Program-made: the position numbers and the translations under genes
NCBI RefSeq assembly: GCF_900113015.1
Contig: NZ_FONV01000003.1
Span: 186,001 to 250,000, forward strand
Length of the DNA stretch: 64,000 nt
Direction of reading: 5' to 3'
Source of the DNA: Actinoplanes philippinensis
GTDB taxonomy: Bacteria > Actinomycetota > Actinomycetes > Mycobacteriales > Micromonosporaceae
Shown: positions 17,374-25,321 of the stretch, piece after piece
How the letters are laid out: every line of letters begins with the position of its first letter
How positions within the stretch are numbered: the stretch's first letter is position 1
The notes under the pieces: model-generated
What the model was told of the DNA's origin: nothing
Databases searched by the model: none
Seen by the model: only the letters and a program-made list of their open reading frames with translations

Positions 17374-18582
17374 ATGATTCGCGTAAGGACAGTCGCCTAC
17401 GCCGCATCGGGCCTGGTCATCGCCGGTACGGCGATCATCGTCGGGCTGCTTCCGGCCAGTGCCGCGACAGCCGGTCCGATCAAGGGCCTCGGCGGCAAGT
17501 GCATCGACGTCGCCGGTGCGGCGACCGCCAACGGCACCGCCGTCCAGCTCTACGACTGCAACAACAGCGCCGCACAGCAGTGGACCGTCGGCAACTCCGA
17601 CCAAACACTGCGGGCGCTCGGCAAATGCCTCGACGTCACGGCCGCGTCGACCGCCGACGGCGCCAAGATCCAGCTGTACGACTGCAACGCCACCGGCGCC
17701 CAGAAGTGGACCGCCAGCAACGGCACCCTGGTGAACACCGGCTCCGGCAAGTGCCTCGACGCGACCGGCAACAGCAGCGCCAACGGCACCCGGCTGCAGA
17801 TCTGGACCTGTTCCACCACGGCCAACCAGCAGTGGACCCTGCCCGGCGGCACGACCACCCCCACCACCACGCCCCCGGCCGGCGGCAAGAACCTCGACGA
17901 TCCGGCGAAGAAGGACGTCGCCATGCAGATCGTCTCGGCGGCCGAGAACTCGTCGCTGAACTGGCGGGCCCAGTTCTCCTACATCGAGGACATCAACGAC
18001 GGGCGCGGCTACACCGCCGGCATCATCGGGTTCTGCTCGGGCACCGGCGACATGCTGGAGCTGGTCGAGGCGTACACCGCCACCAAACCGTCGAACGTGC
18101 TGGCCAAGTACCTTCCGGCGCTACGCAGCGTCAACGGCACCTCCTCGCACTCCGGCCTCGACCCCAACTTCACCAAGGACTGGAAGACCGCGGCCGCCGA
18201 CCCGGTGTTCCAGGCCGCGCAGGAGTCCGAGCGCGACCGGGTCTACTTCAACCCGTCGGTCCGCGACGGCAAATCCGACGGGGTACGGGCACTCGGGCAG
18301 TTCGCCTACTACGACGCGTCGGTGGTGCACGGCTACGAGGGCATGCGCTCCATCCGTACCCGGGCGCTGAAGAAGGCGAAGCCGCCCGCGCAGGGCGGTG
18401 ACGAGCGCACCTGGCTCAACGCGTTCCTGGACGAGCGGGTCGTCGAGATGAAGAAGGAGGAGGCCCACTCCGACGTCACCCGGATCGACACGGCCCAGCG
18501 CGTCTTCCTCAACAACGGCAACTTCGATCTGAACACGCCGCTGGACTTCAGCGTCTACGGCGACCCGTTCCACATCGGCTGA
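17374..18582 (+). CDS. csnA: Secreted GH46 chitosanase with N-terminal ricin-type lectin
   Basis: 402 residues: signal peptide (1-31), ricin-B-type lectin of three repeats (about 34-157), a TTTPTTTPP linker and a GH46 domain (about 172-402). The catalytic pair is Glu191 in AAENSSLNW and Asp209 in DINDGRGYT; their 18-residue spacing equals that of Streptomyces N174 chitosanase. It cleaves chitosan outside the cell into glucosamine oligomers, which the divergent csnEFG-like transporter would import. ATG at 17374 follows ACAGGAG. The lectin is at the opposite end from that of the GH30 enzyme but nearly the same in sequence. Confidence 0.95.
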   Translation: MIRVRTVAYAASGLVIAGTAIIVGLLPASAATAGPIKGLGGKCIDVAGAATANGTAVQLYDCNNSAAQQWTVGNSDQTLRALGKCLDVTAASTADGAKIQLYDCNATGAQKWTASNGTLVNTGSGKCLDATGNSSANGTRLQIWTCSTTANQQWTLPGGTTTPTTTPPAGGKNLDDPAKKDVAMQIVSAAENSSLNWRAQFSYIEDINDGRGYTAGIIGFCSGTGDMLELVEAYTATKPSNVLAKYLPALRSVNGTSSHSGLDPNFTKDWKTAAADPVFQAAQESERDRVYFNPSVRDGKSDGVRALGQFAYYDASVVHGYEGMRSIRTRALKKAKPPAQGGDERTWLNAFLDERVVEMKKEEAHSDVTRIDTAQRVFLNNGNFDLNTPLDFSVYGDPFHIG

Positions 18583-18587
18583 GCCCG

Positions 18588-18620
18588 CGCCGGGGCCCTG
18601 ACCCCCTCGGGGCCCCGGCG
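18588..18620 (+). terminator. Hairpin terminator after the chitosanase gene
   Basis: CGCCGGGGCCC (18588-18598) pairs with GGGCCCCGGCG (18610-18620) across an 11-base loop, just after the chitosanase stop. It separates that gene from the NLP gene. There is no U-tract. Confidence 0.65.
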
Positions 18621-18654
18621 TGTCCCGTACCCCCTCCGTTCCTGAAAGGCCCCC

Positions 18655-19422
18655 ATGCGTCGACTCGCCCGAGCCGGAACCGCCTCCGGTCTCGCCGTGC
18701 TGCTCCTCGCGGCCACGGCCGCCCCGGCCTTCGCCGACCCGCCCCACAACCTCCCGCAGAACGCCGGCGGGTACGAGCAGTCGTTCTCCCCCGCGTTCGA
18801 CTACGACGGCGACGGCTGCTACGCCACGGCCGCCATCGGCCCGGACGGCACCCTCGCGCCCGGCCTGAAGACCACCGGCGCGGTCAACGGCAGTTGCCGG
18901 GACCAGTCCGATCTCGACAACTCCCAGACGTACGCCCGATCGAAGTGCAACAACGGCTGGTGCGCGATCGTCTACGCCGGCTACTTCGAGAAGGACCAGG
19001 CCGTCGCCGGCAGCGGGCTCGGCGGCCACCGGCACGACTGGGAACACGTCATCTCGTGGGTGAACCAGGCTGGCAACCAGGTCGAATACGTCAGCACCAC
19101 CCAGCACAGCTCGCAGAAGACGTACCCCCGCTCGCAGGTCCGCTTCGACGGCAGCCACCCGAAGGTCGTCTACCACAAGGACGGCCTGTCCACGCACTTC
19201 TTCCGGCTCGCCAACGGCAACGACGAGCCGCCGGAGAACCACTACCACGACTGGCGCTACCCGCCGCTCGTCGACTGGAACGGCTGGCCCAGCACCGGCC
19301 TGCGCGACCGCCTGATGACAGCCGACTTCGGCGCGGCCACCATCAAGATCAAGGACGGGTCGTTCGAGTACCTGCTGAACGCCGCCAAGCCCGCCGGCAT
19401 CCCGTTCGACCCGTACGCCTGA
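18655..19422 (+). CDS. Secreted NPP1/NLP (Nep1-like) necrosis-inducing protein
   Basis: 255 residues with a signal peptide cleaved near AFA-DP. The diagnostic NLP heptapeptide GHRHDWE is intact at residues 124-130, and the surrounding GLGGHRHDWEHVISWV and NHYHDWRYPPLVDW fit the family. NLPs bind sphingolipids of eudicot membranes in a metal-dependent way and are cytolytic; a few are non-toxic. The Cys pair in CNNGWC and others suggest disulfides. It follows the chitosanase but behind a terminator, so it is probably separately expressed. Whether it acts on plants, fungi or nothing is not readable. Confidence 0.93.
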   Translation: MRRLARAGTASGLAVLLLAATAAPAFADPPHNLPQNAGGYEQSFSPAFDYDGDGCYATAAIGPDGTLAPGLKTTGAVNGSCRDQSDLDNSQTYARSKCNNGWCAIVYAGYFEKDQAVAGSGLGGHRHDWEHVISWVNQAGNQVEYVSTTQHSSQKTYPRSQVRFDGSHPKVVYHKDGLSTHFFRLANGNDEPPENHYHDWRYPPLVDWNGWPSTGLRDRLMTADFGAATIKIKDGSFEYLLNAAKPAGIPFDPYA

Positions 19423-19428
19423 CGCTTC

Positions 19429-19800
19429 TCAGCCGTGCCCACCGGGCGGGCCCGTCTCGGCGGAGCGCCGCCCGGTGTAGCGCCGGTAGATCCACTTCCC
19501 GAGCCGGAAGACGAGGTAGGCGGGCACGGCCACGACCGCCAGCGCCACGTCGAGCAGCTTCTTCAGGATCGGGTCGACGACCCGGTCCACGGCCCGGCTG
19601 ATCCGGTCCTCGATCGCGCTGAAGAGCAGCACGAACGGCAGGAGGACCAGGTAGAGCCCGCAGGTCACCGCACCCGCGATGAGGTGGACGTAGAGGGGGA
19701 CGCCGGCGATCTCCTGCTCGAGGAACGAGGGCTCCGGCTCACGCGGCTGAAAGGGATGCACAGCATCACGGTAAAGACCCCTGCCAATATCCGGGCTCAC
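19429..19800 (-). CDS. Small membrane protein with two hydrophobic segments
   Basis: 123 residues. Two long hydrophobic stretches (VHLIAGAVTCGLYLVLLPFVLLF and VALAVVAVPAYLVFRLGKWI, shown in parts) are joined by a charged helix (EDRISRAVDRVVDPILKKLL). The GTG at 19800 overlaps the MerR stop as GTGA, so it is translationally coupled to the regulator and may be its effector gene. No family is recognised. It ends six bases from the convergent NLP gene. Confidence 0.6.
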   Translation of the reverse strand: MSPDIGRGLYRDAVHPFQPREPEPSFLEQEIAGVPLYVHLIAGAVTCGLYLVLLPFVLLFSAIEDRISRAVDRVVDPILKKLLDVALAVVAVPAYLVFRLGKWIYRRYTGRRSAETGPPGGHG

Positions 19801-20699
19801 GTGCCGGAACGTAGAGCCGTGGCCAGCCAGCGAAGCTCCGCGGTGGCGTCCGGCGCGCTGCGCTGCCCGCGCACCCGCGCGACGAGCAGGCGATACCGCT
19901 CCGCGCCCGCGTCGATCCCGGCCTCCAGTGATCGCAGCACCGCCGCCCGGTCGGCGTCGCCGAACATCTCGGCGACCAGCGCGTGCGCGGCCGGGCTCCC
20001 GGGATCGACCCCGTCGCGCCGGGCGCCCGCCACGGTCCCGACGATCTGCCGGGCCCACCAGATGCGCGCGCCCGGCGGCACGGCACCTCCCGGTCCCGGC
20101 ATGGTCCCTTCCAGGAAGACACGCATCCCGGTACGGAACTCCGGGTCCCGCACCAGCTCGGCCAGCTCCACCCAGGCGTCCACCTGGTCCGGCGACGGAT
20201 CGTCGGGCAACTCGATGCGCAGCTCCCGCAGCCGCTCCCGCTGACTCTCCTCGATGTCGAGACCCCCGAACACCTCCGCCTTGAACTCGTCGATGATCTG
20301 CGCCCGCTCAGCGGCGGAGAGCCGCGCCAACCGGTTCATGAAAGCTGTCTCCTCCACGCTCGAACCCCGTTTCGCCACGGTGGACAACACGGCCCGGCTG
20401 ACCTTGAGCGACCGGATCCGCGCGTCGAGCGCCACCACGTGCGCCGCGGCGACCTCGGCCACCGTCGCCGACCCGTCGAGCACCCGCCCCACGTCGCCGA
20501 GCGTCAGCCCCAGCTCCCGCAGCGTCCGAACCAGCTCGACCCGCGCCACCCCGGCCGCGTCGTAGAGCCGATACCCGCCCGCCGACCGTCCCGCCGCCGG
20601 CACCACCCCCTCGTCCGCCCAGAAACGCAGGGTGCGCACCGACATCCCGGTACGCCCCGCAAGCTGACCGATGGTGATCAGGTCGCTCTCGCCGTCCAT
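19797..20699 (-). CDS. MerR-family transcriptional regulator
   Basis: 300 residues. The N-terminal winged helix is typical (ITIGQLAGRTGMSVRTLRFW, then GYRLYDAAGVARVELVRTL), followed by a dimerisation helix and about 200 residues of unassigned effector-binding helices. No TipAS or metal-binding Cys motif is evident. ATG at 20699 lies 7 nt after a -10 box, so the transcript is probably leaderless. The promoter has a 19-bp spacer filled by a palindrome, the hallmark of MerR activation, which predicts autoregulation together with the coupled membrane protein. Confidence 0.88.
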   Translation of the reverse strand: MDGESDLITIGQLAGRTGMSVRTLRFWADEGVVPAAGRSAGGYRLYDAAGVARVELVRTLRELGLTLGDVGRVLDGSATVAEVAAAHVVALDARIRSLKVSRAVLSTVAKRGSSVEETAFMNRLARLSAAERAQIIDEFKAEVFGGLDIEESQRERLRELRIELPDDPSPDQVDAWVELAELVRDPEFRTGMRVFLEGTMPGPGGAVPPGARIWWARQIVGTVAGARRDGVDPGSPAAHALVAEMFGDADRAAVLRSLEAGIDAGAERYRLLVARVRGQRSAPDATAELRWLATALRSGT

Positions 20700-20706
20700 G
20701 ACAGAG

Positions 20707-20737
20707 ATCCTCGACCTTCCAGCCACTGGAGGGTCAA
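20707..20737 (-). promoter_or_regulatory. MerR-type promoter: 19-bp spacer containing an operator palindrome
   Basis: On the reverse strand, TTGACC (20737-20732), 19 bases, then GAGGAT (20712-20707), and 7 nt to the ATG. The palindrome 20713-20735 has arms GACCTTCCAG and CTGGAGGGTC (one mismatch) around CCA. Overlong spacers with dyad symmetry are specific to MerR-controlled promoters. Confidence 0.8.
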
Positions 20738-20913
20738 GCCCGCCCGCGAGGGTGTTCCGGGCGAGGCCGATCCGGCGCCGGCAGGCTCGTCGACGACCAG
20801 CGCGAGCAACCGCCCGAGCCGGCCGCCTCGGTCGTCGGGTACCCGAGCTGGTCCAGCAGAATCGCCAGCCGCGCCCCGTCCGTACGCCGGATCGGCCGAA
20901 GTCGTAGATCCAT
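20734..20913 (-). pseudogene. Remnant of a GNAT acetyltransferase gene
   Basis: The reverse strand from ATG 20913 reads MDLRLRPIRRTDGARLAILL then DQLGYPTTEA, a classic GNAT N-terminus. It soon loses similarity and stops at residue 59. Another reverse frame across the same DNA reads LLALVVDEPAGAGSAS, which resembles the acetyl-CoA-binding motif A of the same family. A frameshift plus a large internal deletion explains both, as an intact GNAT needs about 150 residues. It lies between the MerR operator and the intact GNAT gene. Confidence 0.55.
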
Positions 20914-20950
20914 GCGGGCAGTCTGCCAGCAGCGGGGTAGGTTGCCGGGC

Positions 20951-21454
20951 ATGGAGAACGGCACGCTGGTCCGGTTGCGGCCCGCCACCCCGGAGGACGT
21001 CGCGGCACTGGCCGTGATCCGGTCGGCGCCCGAGGTGTACCGGCGGTGGGGCGGTGGTGACGACCTGGCCGCCGACGTCGCGGAGAGCCTCGCCGACCCG
21101 GACACCGAGGTGTACGTGATCGTCTACGAGGAACGGGTCGTCGGCGCCGTCCAGTGGAGTGAGGAGGCCGACCCCGGCTACCGGCACGCCGGGATCGACA
21201 TCTACCTCTCCCCCACGGTGCACGGCCGCGGCCTGGGCGCCGACACGGTTCGCACGGTGGCCCGCCACCTGATCCACGACCTCGGCCACCACCGCCTGGT
21301 CATCGATCCGGCCGCCGACAACGAGGCCGCGATCCGCTGCTACGCCAAGGTCGGCTTCCGCCCGGTCGGCGTCATGCGCCGCTACGAGCGCGGCCCGGAC
21401 GGCTCCTGGCACGACGGCCTGCTGATGGACCTGCTCGCCGAGGACCTGACGTGA
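20951..21454 (+). CDS. GNAT acetyltransferase resembling aminoglycoside 6'-N-acetyltransferases
   Basis: 167 residues. The acetyl-CoA loop is LSPTVHGRGLGADTVRTVAR, and the C-terminal DPAADNEAAIRCYAKVGFRP resembles the end of AAC(6') enzymes (DPxxxNxRAIRCYEKAGF). It likely transfers acetyl to an amine; resistance is possible but not shown, as many housekeeping homologs share this motif. ATG at 20951 has TAGGTT 7 nt before it and no ribosome-binding site, so the mRNA is probably leaderless. Confidence 0.85.
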   Translation: MENGTLVRLRPATPEDVAALAVIRSAPEVYRRWGGGDDLAADVAESLADPDTEVYVIVYEERVVGAVQWSEEADPGYRHAGIDIYLSPTVHGRGLGADTVRTVARHLIHDLGHHRLVIDPAADNEAAIRCYAKVGFRPVGVMRRYERGPDGSWHDGLLMDLLAEDLT

Positions 21455-21478
21455 CTCCCCGGCGGGCTACCATGGAGA

Positions 21479-21877
21479 GTGGAGCTGACACCTGAGCAGA
21501 TTTTCCAGCGGTATCTGTATGCCGGCGCGATCACCCGCGACCCTGATGCGATCGCCGCGATGTTCACCGAGGACGGCGTGCTCGAAGCGCCGCTGACTCC
21601 GGCCGGCCATCCCCTGCACCACCTCGCCGGGCGCGACGCCATCCGGGCCGGGACCGCGGCGTATCACCGGCTGCCGGGCCCCCCGGGCGCGGTCGACCTG
21701 GAACGCACCGGCTACCTCGTGCACGAGGCCACCGAGCCGGGCCTCTTCGTCGCCGAGATCGACGTCGTCCTGAATCAGCCCGACGGCAGCCGGACGACGA
21801 TGTCCCTGGTCCAGATCTTCCGGGTCCGAGACGGCCGCATCGTCCGGCTGCGCGACTACTTCGCCGATCCCGCTTGA
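21479..21877 (+). CDS. SnoaL-like/NTF2-fold protein
   Basis: 132 residues matching the cone-shaped NTF2 fold (ELTPEQIFQRYLYAGAITRD, DAIAAMFTEDGVLEAPL, VQIFRVRDGRIVRLRDYFA). Family members are small ketosteroid isomerase-like enzymes or ligand-binding proteins; the role here is not readable. The GTG at 21479 is in frame and sits 5 nt after TACCAT, a probable -10, with no good ribosome-binding site. It follows the GNAT gene by 24 bp. Confidence 0.75.
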   Translation: MELTPEQIFQRYLYAGAITRDPDAIAAMFTEDGVLEAPLTPAGHPLHHLAGRDAIRAGTAAYHRLPGPPGAVDLERTGYLVHEATEPGLFVAEIDVVLNQPDGSRTTMSLVQIFRVRDGRIVRLRDYFADPA

Positions 21878-21986
21878 CCGGCGGCCTATCCTTGACCGGA
21901 CGCCTGTCACTCGTCGATGGCCCACGTGCGCCGCGAAGCACGTCTCGCATGACTCTCGATCTCTGGAGCGCCGCAGCTCCCGCACG

Positions 21987-22505
21987 ATGAGGCCGGCCAT
22001 CCGGGTCCGGACCCCGCAGGAGATCCGGACGGCCCGGCGACCCCGGCGGCACCGCTGCTGGGGTCACCTCGTCGCGGCGGCGCTGTGGCCGATGCACGAC
22101 GCGAACCTGGGCACGCTCCTGCGTACCTGTGATGCCGTCGGCGCCTGTCTCGCGGTGCCACCGTTCCGCTGGGTCGACGACGCCCTGGCCCGCGGCAACA
22201 CGCTGCGGCAGCCGGCCTGTGTGCACCGCGTCGGCAGCCCGCTCCCGTGGCTCGCCGACGAACGCCGGGCGGGGGCGGCGATCCTCGGCGTGGAGCTGGC
22301 CGACGAGGCGGTGCGGCTCGCCGATCTGCCCGCCGCCCGGCGCCGGACCGTGATGGTTCTCGGACACGAGGCCACCGGCATCCCACCGGAGGCGCTCGAC
22401 CTGCTCGACGGCGCGGTGGAGATCCCGATGATCGGCACCGGGTCGAGCCTCAACGTCGCCGTCGCCGGATCGCTGGTGCTCTACCGGCTCGCCGGCCTGC
22501 TATAG
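21987..22505 (+). CDS. SpoU/TrmH-family RNA 2'-O-methyltransferase (SPOUT fold)
   Basis: 172 residues with all three SPOUT motifs: HDANLGTLLRTCDAVG (catalytic Arg), VMVLGHEATGIPPEAL and VEIPMIGTGSSLNVAVAGSL. It transfers methyl from S-adenosylmethionine to a ribose 2'-OH of tRNA or rRNA. It has no N-terminal RNA-binding extension beyond about 28 basic residues and is at the short end of the family. The target nucleotide cannot be assigned. Confidence 0.9.
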   Translation: MRPAIRVRTPQEIRTARRPRRHRCWGHLVAAALWPMHDANLGTLLRTCDAVGACLAVPPFRWVDDALARGNTLRQPACVHRVGSPLPWLADERRAGAAILGVELADEAVRLADLPAARRRTVMVLGHEATGIPPEALDLLDGAVEIPMIGTGSSLNVAVAGSLVLYRLAGLL

Positions 22506-22616
22506 CTCGATCTCCACCAGAGGGCTTCCGGTGATCCAGCTCTCCAGGTCGCCGCCCCGGCCCAGGGTGGGGACGATCTCGCCGAACACGCGGGCCCGCT
22601 CGTCCGGATCGGTCAC
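22500..22616 (-). CDS. Possible 38-residue protein, unrecognised
   Basis: A GTG at 22616 opens VTDPDERARVFGEIVPTLGR and continues to ESWITGSPLVEIEL before TAG at 22500. It overlaps the end of the SpoU methylase by six bases. Just upstream on the same strand are even shorter frames linked by GTGA-like junctions, so this may be the tail of a decayed gene. It is the only protein-like signal between 22506 and 22734. Confidence 0.25.
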   Translation of the reverse strand: MTDPDERARVFGEIVPTLGRGGDLESWITGSPLVEIEL

Positions 22617-22734
22617 CGGGCGTCCTCGTACCGCGAGATCCCGGTCTTCACTACCGCTCCAGCGCCCGCCGCGCCTCCTCGGAAACCGTCATGGAGCCAT
22701 GCTGCGACCTGAAGCGGGCTTCAGGTCAAGCCGG

Positions 22735-23517
22735 TCACGGCTCGACGATGTCGCCGTCGACGACACGGTGGCCCGGTTGCGACAACTCCAAACCGGCGAG
22801 GTGATTCTTCAGCCTTCTGGCCATCGGCAGATAGGTCGCCAGGGTGAATCCGCCGGACACCACCGCGCCGATGATCGGGATCGCTTTGGAAACTGTCCGC
22901 GCGAATGTCTGTTTCGTCATGTGAACGCCGAGATATCCGGCGACCTTCTTCACCGCCGGATACACGACGCCTTTGGTGAGCGCCTGCTGCGGCAATTTCT
23001 TGACGGCCTGCTCCGAGAGCATGCCCGCGACCTTTCCGACAGCGGCGTTCGCCGATTGGGTGCCGACCATGACACCGACGAAGAGGGTGAGCACACCCTT
23101 GGTCGCGTCGTCCACGTCGTCACTGTCGTTGTCGAACAGATCGGGCCAACTGTAGAGGTAGGCCAGCTTCTGGGCGATACGCAGCATGTGCCCGAAATAC
23201 TGGGCCACGTCGGCGGGGATCGTCGCCGGCAGGAAGAGCAGACCCGGGATCCCGGCCGCGGCGGAGAGGGCGCTCGCCTTCGCCGCCTCGTAGTTGATGG
23301 ACTCGTTGGCCGCCTTGTCGAGGATCGCCAGAGGAATGCCCGCCGCCGCGGGACTCTCCGCGATCGCACGGCTGATCTCACCCTCGGAACAGTATTTCTT
23401 CAGAGCCGTCCGGAGATAGGCATTTCGTTCGATTCGCACACCCGGAAGCTTTGCCGCGCCCACCAGTAATGCGGTGAACGTCGAATCCGGGTTGTCCATG
23501 GCGTTGCTCGCGGTCAC
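22735..23517 (-). CDS. EcsC-like protein
   Basis: 260 residues. The segment SAAAGIPGLLFLPATIPADV, then AQYFGHMLRIAQKLAYLYSW, and later LTLFVGVMVGTQSANAAVGK, fits the EcsC family of helical, partly hydrophobic proteins of unknown biochemical role. The C-terminus is hydrophobic then polar (PIIGAVVSGGFTLATYLPMA). GTG at 23517 is chosen because TACATT lies 6 nt before it; a GTG three bases upstream would be too close, and an ATG at 23499 is also possible. It is divergent from the hydrolase gene. Confidence 0.55.
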   Translation of the reverse strand: MTASNAMDNPDSTFTALLVGAAKLPGVRIERNAYLRTALKKYCSEGEISRAIAESPAAAGIPLAILDKAANESINYEAAKASALSAAAGIPGLLFLPATIPADVAQYFGHMLRIAQKLAYLYSWPDLFDNDSDDVDDATKGVLTLFVGVMVGTQSANAAVGKVAGMLSEQAVKKLPQQALTKGVVYPAVKKVAGYLGVHMTKQTFARTVSKAIPIIGAVVSGGFTLATYLPMARRLKNHLAGLELSQPGHRVVDGDIVEP

Positions 23518-23583
23518 CACAGAAATGTACCGCCCCTCATCGCAGTGACGGATGGCGATAGGATCCGCCGCGAAGGGGGCCTC

Positions 23584-25038
23584 GTGAAACGCACGCTGTT
23601 ACTTCTGCTGGTTCTCGTGGCCGGTGGCGCCTGGCTGATCGCCGGAGCCGACGGGGGTCTGCGCCGGGAGCACGTCACCGCCGCCGGGACACCGCTCGAC
23701 GTGGTGCACCCGTCCGGGAGCGGCCGCCACCCCGGTGTGGTCGTCGCGCACGGCTTCTCCGGGTCCGCGAAGCTGATGGCCCCGTTCGGCGACACCCTGG
23801 CGGCCCGCGGCTATGTGGTCGTGCTGCTCGACTTCGCCGGCCACGGCGCCGAGACACGCCCGCTGCCGGACCAGACCGCGAGCACCGACAGCTCCACCGA
23901 CGCACTGCAGGCCGGTCTCGCCACCGCGGTCGCCCACCTGCGGTCCCTGCCGGACGTCGACCCGGCCCGGATCGCGCTGGCCGGCCACTCGATGGGCGCG
24001 GGCGCCGTGACCCGCTATGCGGCCGCCCACCCCGACGTGACCGCCACCGTGGCGATCTCCCTGCCGAGCGCCGTCGTCGCCTCCGCCGAACGCCCCGCCC
24101 GCCTGCTCACCGTGGTCGGCGGCCTCGAGTTCCCCGGTTTCCGGGAGACCGCCGAAACCGTGGCCGCCCAGCGCGACGACCGTGCGATCCGCGTCGTCCC
24201 CGGCGTCGAGCACATCACCGTGCTCTATGCGCCGGACACCCACCGCGCCACCGCCGACTGGCTCGACCAGGCCTTCGGCAGCCCGAGCCCGGACGGCGCG
24301 ATCCCCTTCCCGGGCCGCCGGGCGGCCGGCGGCGCCCTGCTCGGCCTGGCCGCCCTCCTCGGCCTCCACCCGCTGGCCGCCCGGCTCGGCGGGCGTCGCA
24401 CCACACCCTCCCGGCCGGCGCCGCGCCTCACGATCACGGCGGTCGCGGCGGGAGCGGCGATCATCGGGGCCATCGCGGCCCGGCTCCTGCCGACCACGAC
24501 CCTGCCCCTCGCGATAGGCGGTTACGTCGCCGCCTATGCGACCGTCACCGGGGCACTGCTCTGGGGGTACGCAGCCACGCGCACCCCGGCACACCTGAGG
24601 CACGAGGACCGTCCCGTGGTCCACCGGGCCGGCCGCTACCTGCTGGTCCCGGCCTACGCGGCGATCGCGATCGCCGTACCCGTGCATCTCGGAATGACCC
24701 ACGCCCTCCCCGTCGGCGACCGCTGGTGGCTGCTCCCGATCATCTGGGCGGCGTTCGCCGTGCTCGCCTACGCCACCGAACGCGTCACCGGCGGCGACCC
24801 GGTCGCCGTCCTGGCCACGGCAGCGGTCTTCGTAGTGGTCCTGGCCGGCGCGGCGGTGTCCGGCCTGACCCACGGTTTCGTGATCCTGGTGCTGTTCCCC
24901 TTGATCGGCCTGCTGCTGTGGCAGGCGTTCTGGAGCTTCCTCCTGCACCGCTTCGCCGCCCCGGTCTGGGCGATCGCCCTGGCCGGTTCCCTGGTCGTCG
25001 CCTGGCCCCTGGCCGTAACCCTCCCACTGGTCGCCTGA
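23584..25038 (+). CDS. Membrane-anchored alpha/beta hydrolase with C-terminal transmembrane domain
   Basis: 484 residues. A signal-anchor (RTLLLLLVLVAGGAWLIAGA) leads into an alpha/beta-hydrolase fold: oxyanion loop HGFSGSAKLM, nucleophile Ser in LAGHSMGAGAV, and His in PGVEHITVLY. After about residue 255 come roughly seven membrane helices. It belongs to the dienelactone-hydrolase-like branch; acting on a lipid or envelope ester is possible, but the substrate is unknown. GTG at 23584 follows GAAGGGGG; a -10-like TAGGAT lies near 23560. The 3' end is inside a tandem repeat. Confidence 0.82.
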   Translation: MKRTLLLLLVLVAGGAWLIAGADGGLRREHVTAAGTPLDVVHPSGSGRHPGVVVAHGFSGSAKLMAPFGDTLAARGYVVVLLDFAGHGAETRPLPDQTASTDSSTDALQAGLATAVAHLRSLPDVDPARIALAGHSMGAGAVTRYAAAHPDVTATVAISLPSAVVASAERPARLLTVVGGLEFPGFRETAETVAAQRDDRAIRVVPGVEHITVLYAPDTHRATADWLDQAFGSPSPDGAIPFPGRRAAGGALLGLAALLGLHPLAARLGGRRTTPSRPAPRLTITAVAAGAAIIGAIAARLLPTTTLPLAIGGYVAAYATVTGALLWGYAATRTPAHLRHEDRPVVHRAGRYLLVPAYAAIAIAVPVHLGMTHALPVGDRWWLLPIIWAAFAVLAYATERVTGGDPVAVLATAAVFVVVLAGAAVSGLTHGFVILVLFPLIGLLLWQAFWSFLLHRFAAPVWAIALAGSLVVAWPLAVTLPLVA

Positions 25039-25138
25039 ACAACCCGCTGGCCCCTGGCCGTAACCCTCCCACCGGCCAGCTGAACAACCCGGTGGTCCCT
25101 CGCCGTAACCCTCCCACCGGCCAGCTGAACAACCCGGC
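25004..25138. repeat. 45-bp tandem repeat, three copies, spanning the hydrolase stop codon
   Basis: Copies start at 25004, 25049 and 25094 with GGCCCCTGGCCGTAACC or a close variant. The hydrolase stop is in copy one and the in-frame TGA recurs in copies two and three. The remaining intergenic DNA to 25321 holds no gene that can be supported, only the promoter of the LacI gene. Confidence 0.93.
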
Positions 25139-25321
25139 CGAGCGCCGCTGCCCGGTCGCCGTGATCAGCCGAGGCGGCCACCCTCGCCGGCCCGGCAGCC
25201 TGCCGGACCGCACCCCCGCCGGATCCCGGCCCCGGCCCGGCGGCGACCACCACCAGTCCCCGTCTCACCGGCCGGCGCTACGGGCGGGCGGGGTGAAACC
25301 ATTCAGCGCTATCGTCGTTCC

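Noticed and set aside
22621..22700. Very short frames such as MTVSEEARRALER as an antitoxin gene
   Set aside because: They end after about 13 codons, and no toxin-like partner can be recognised.
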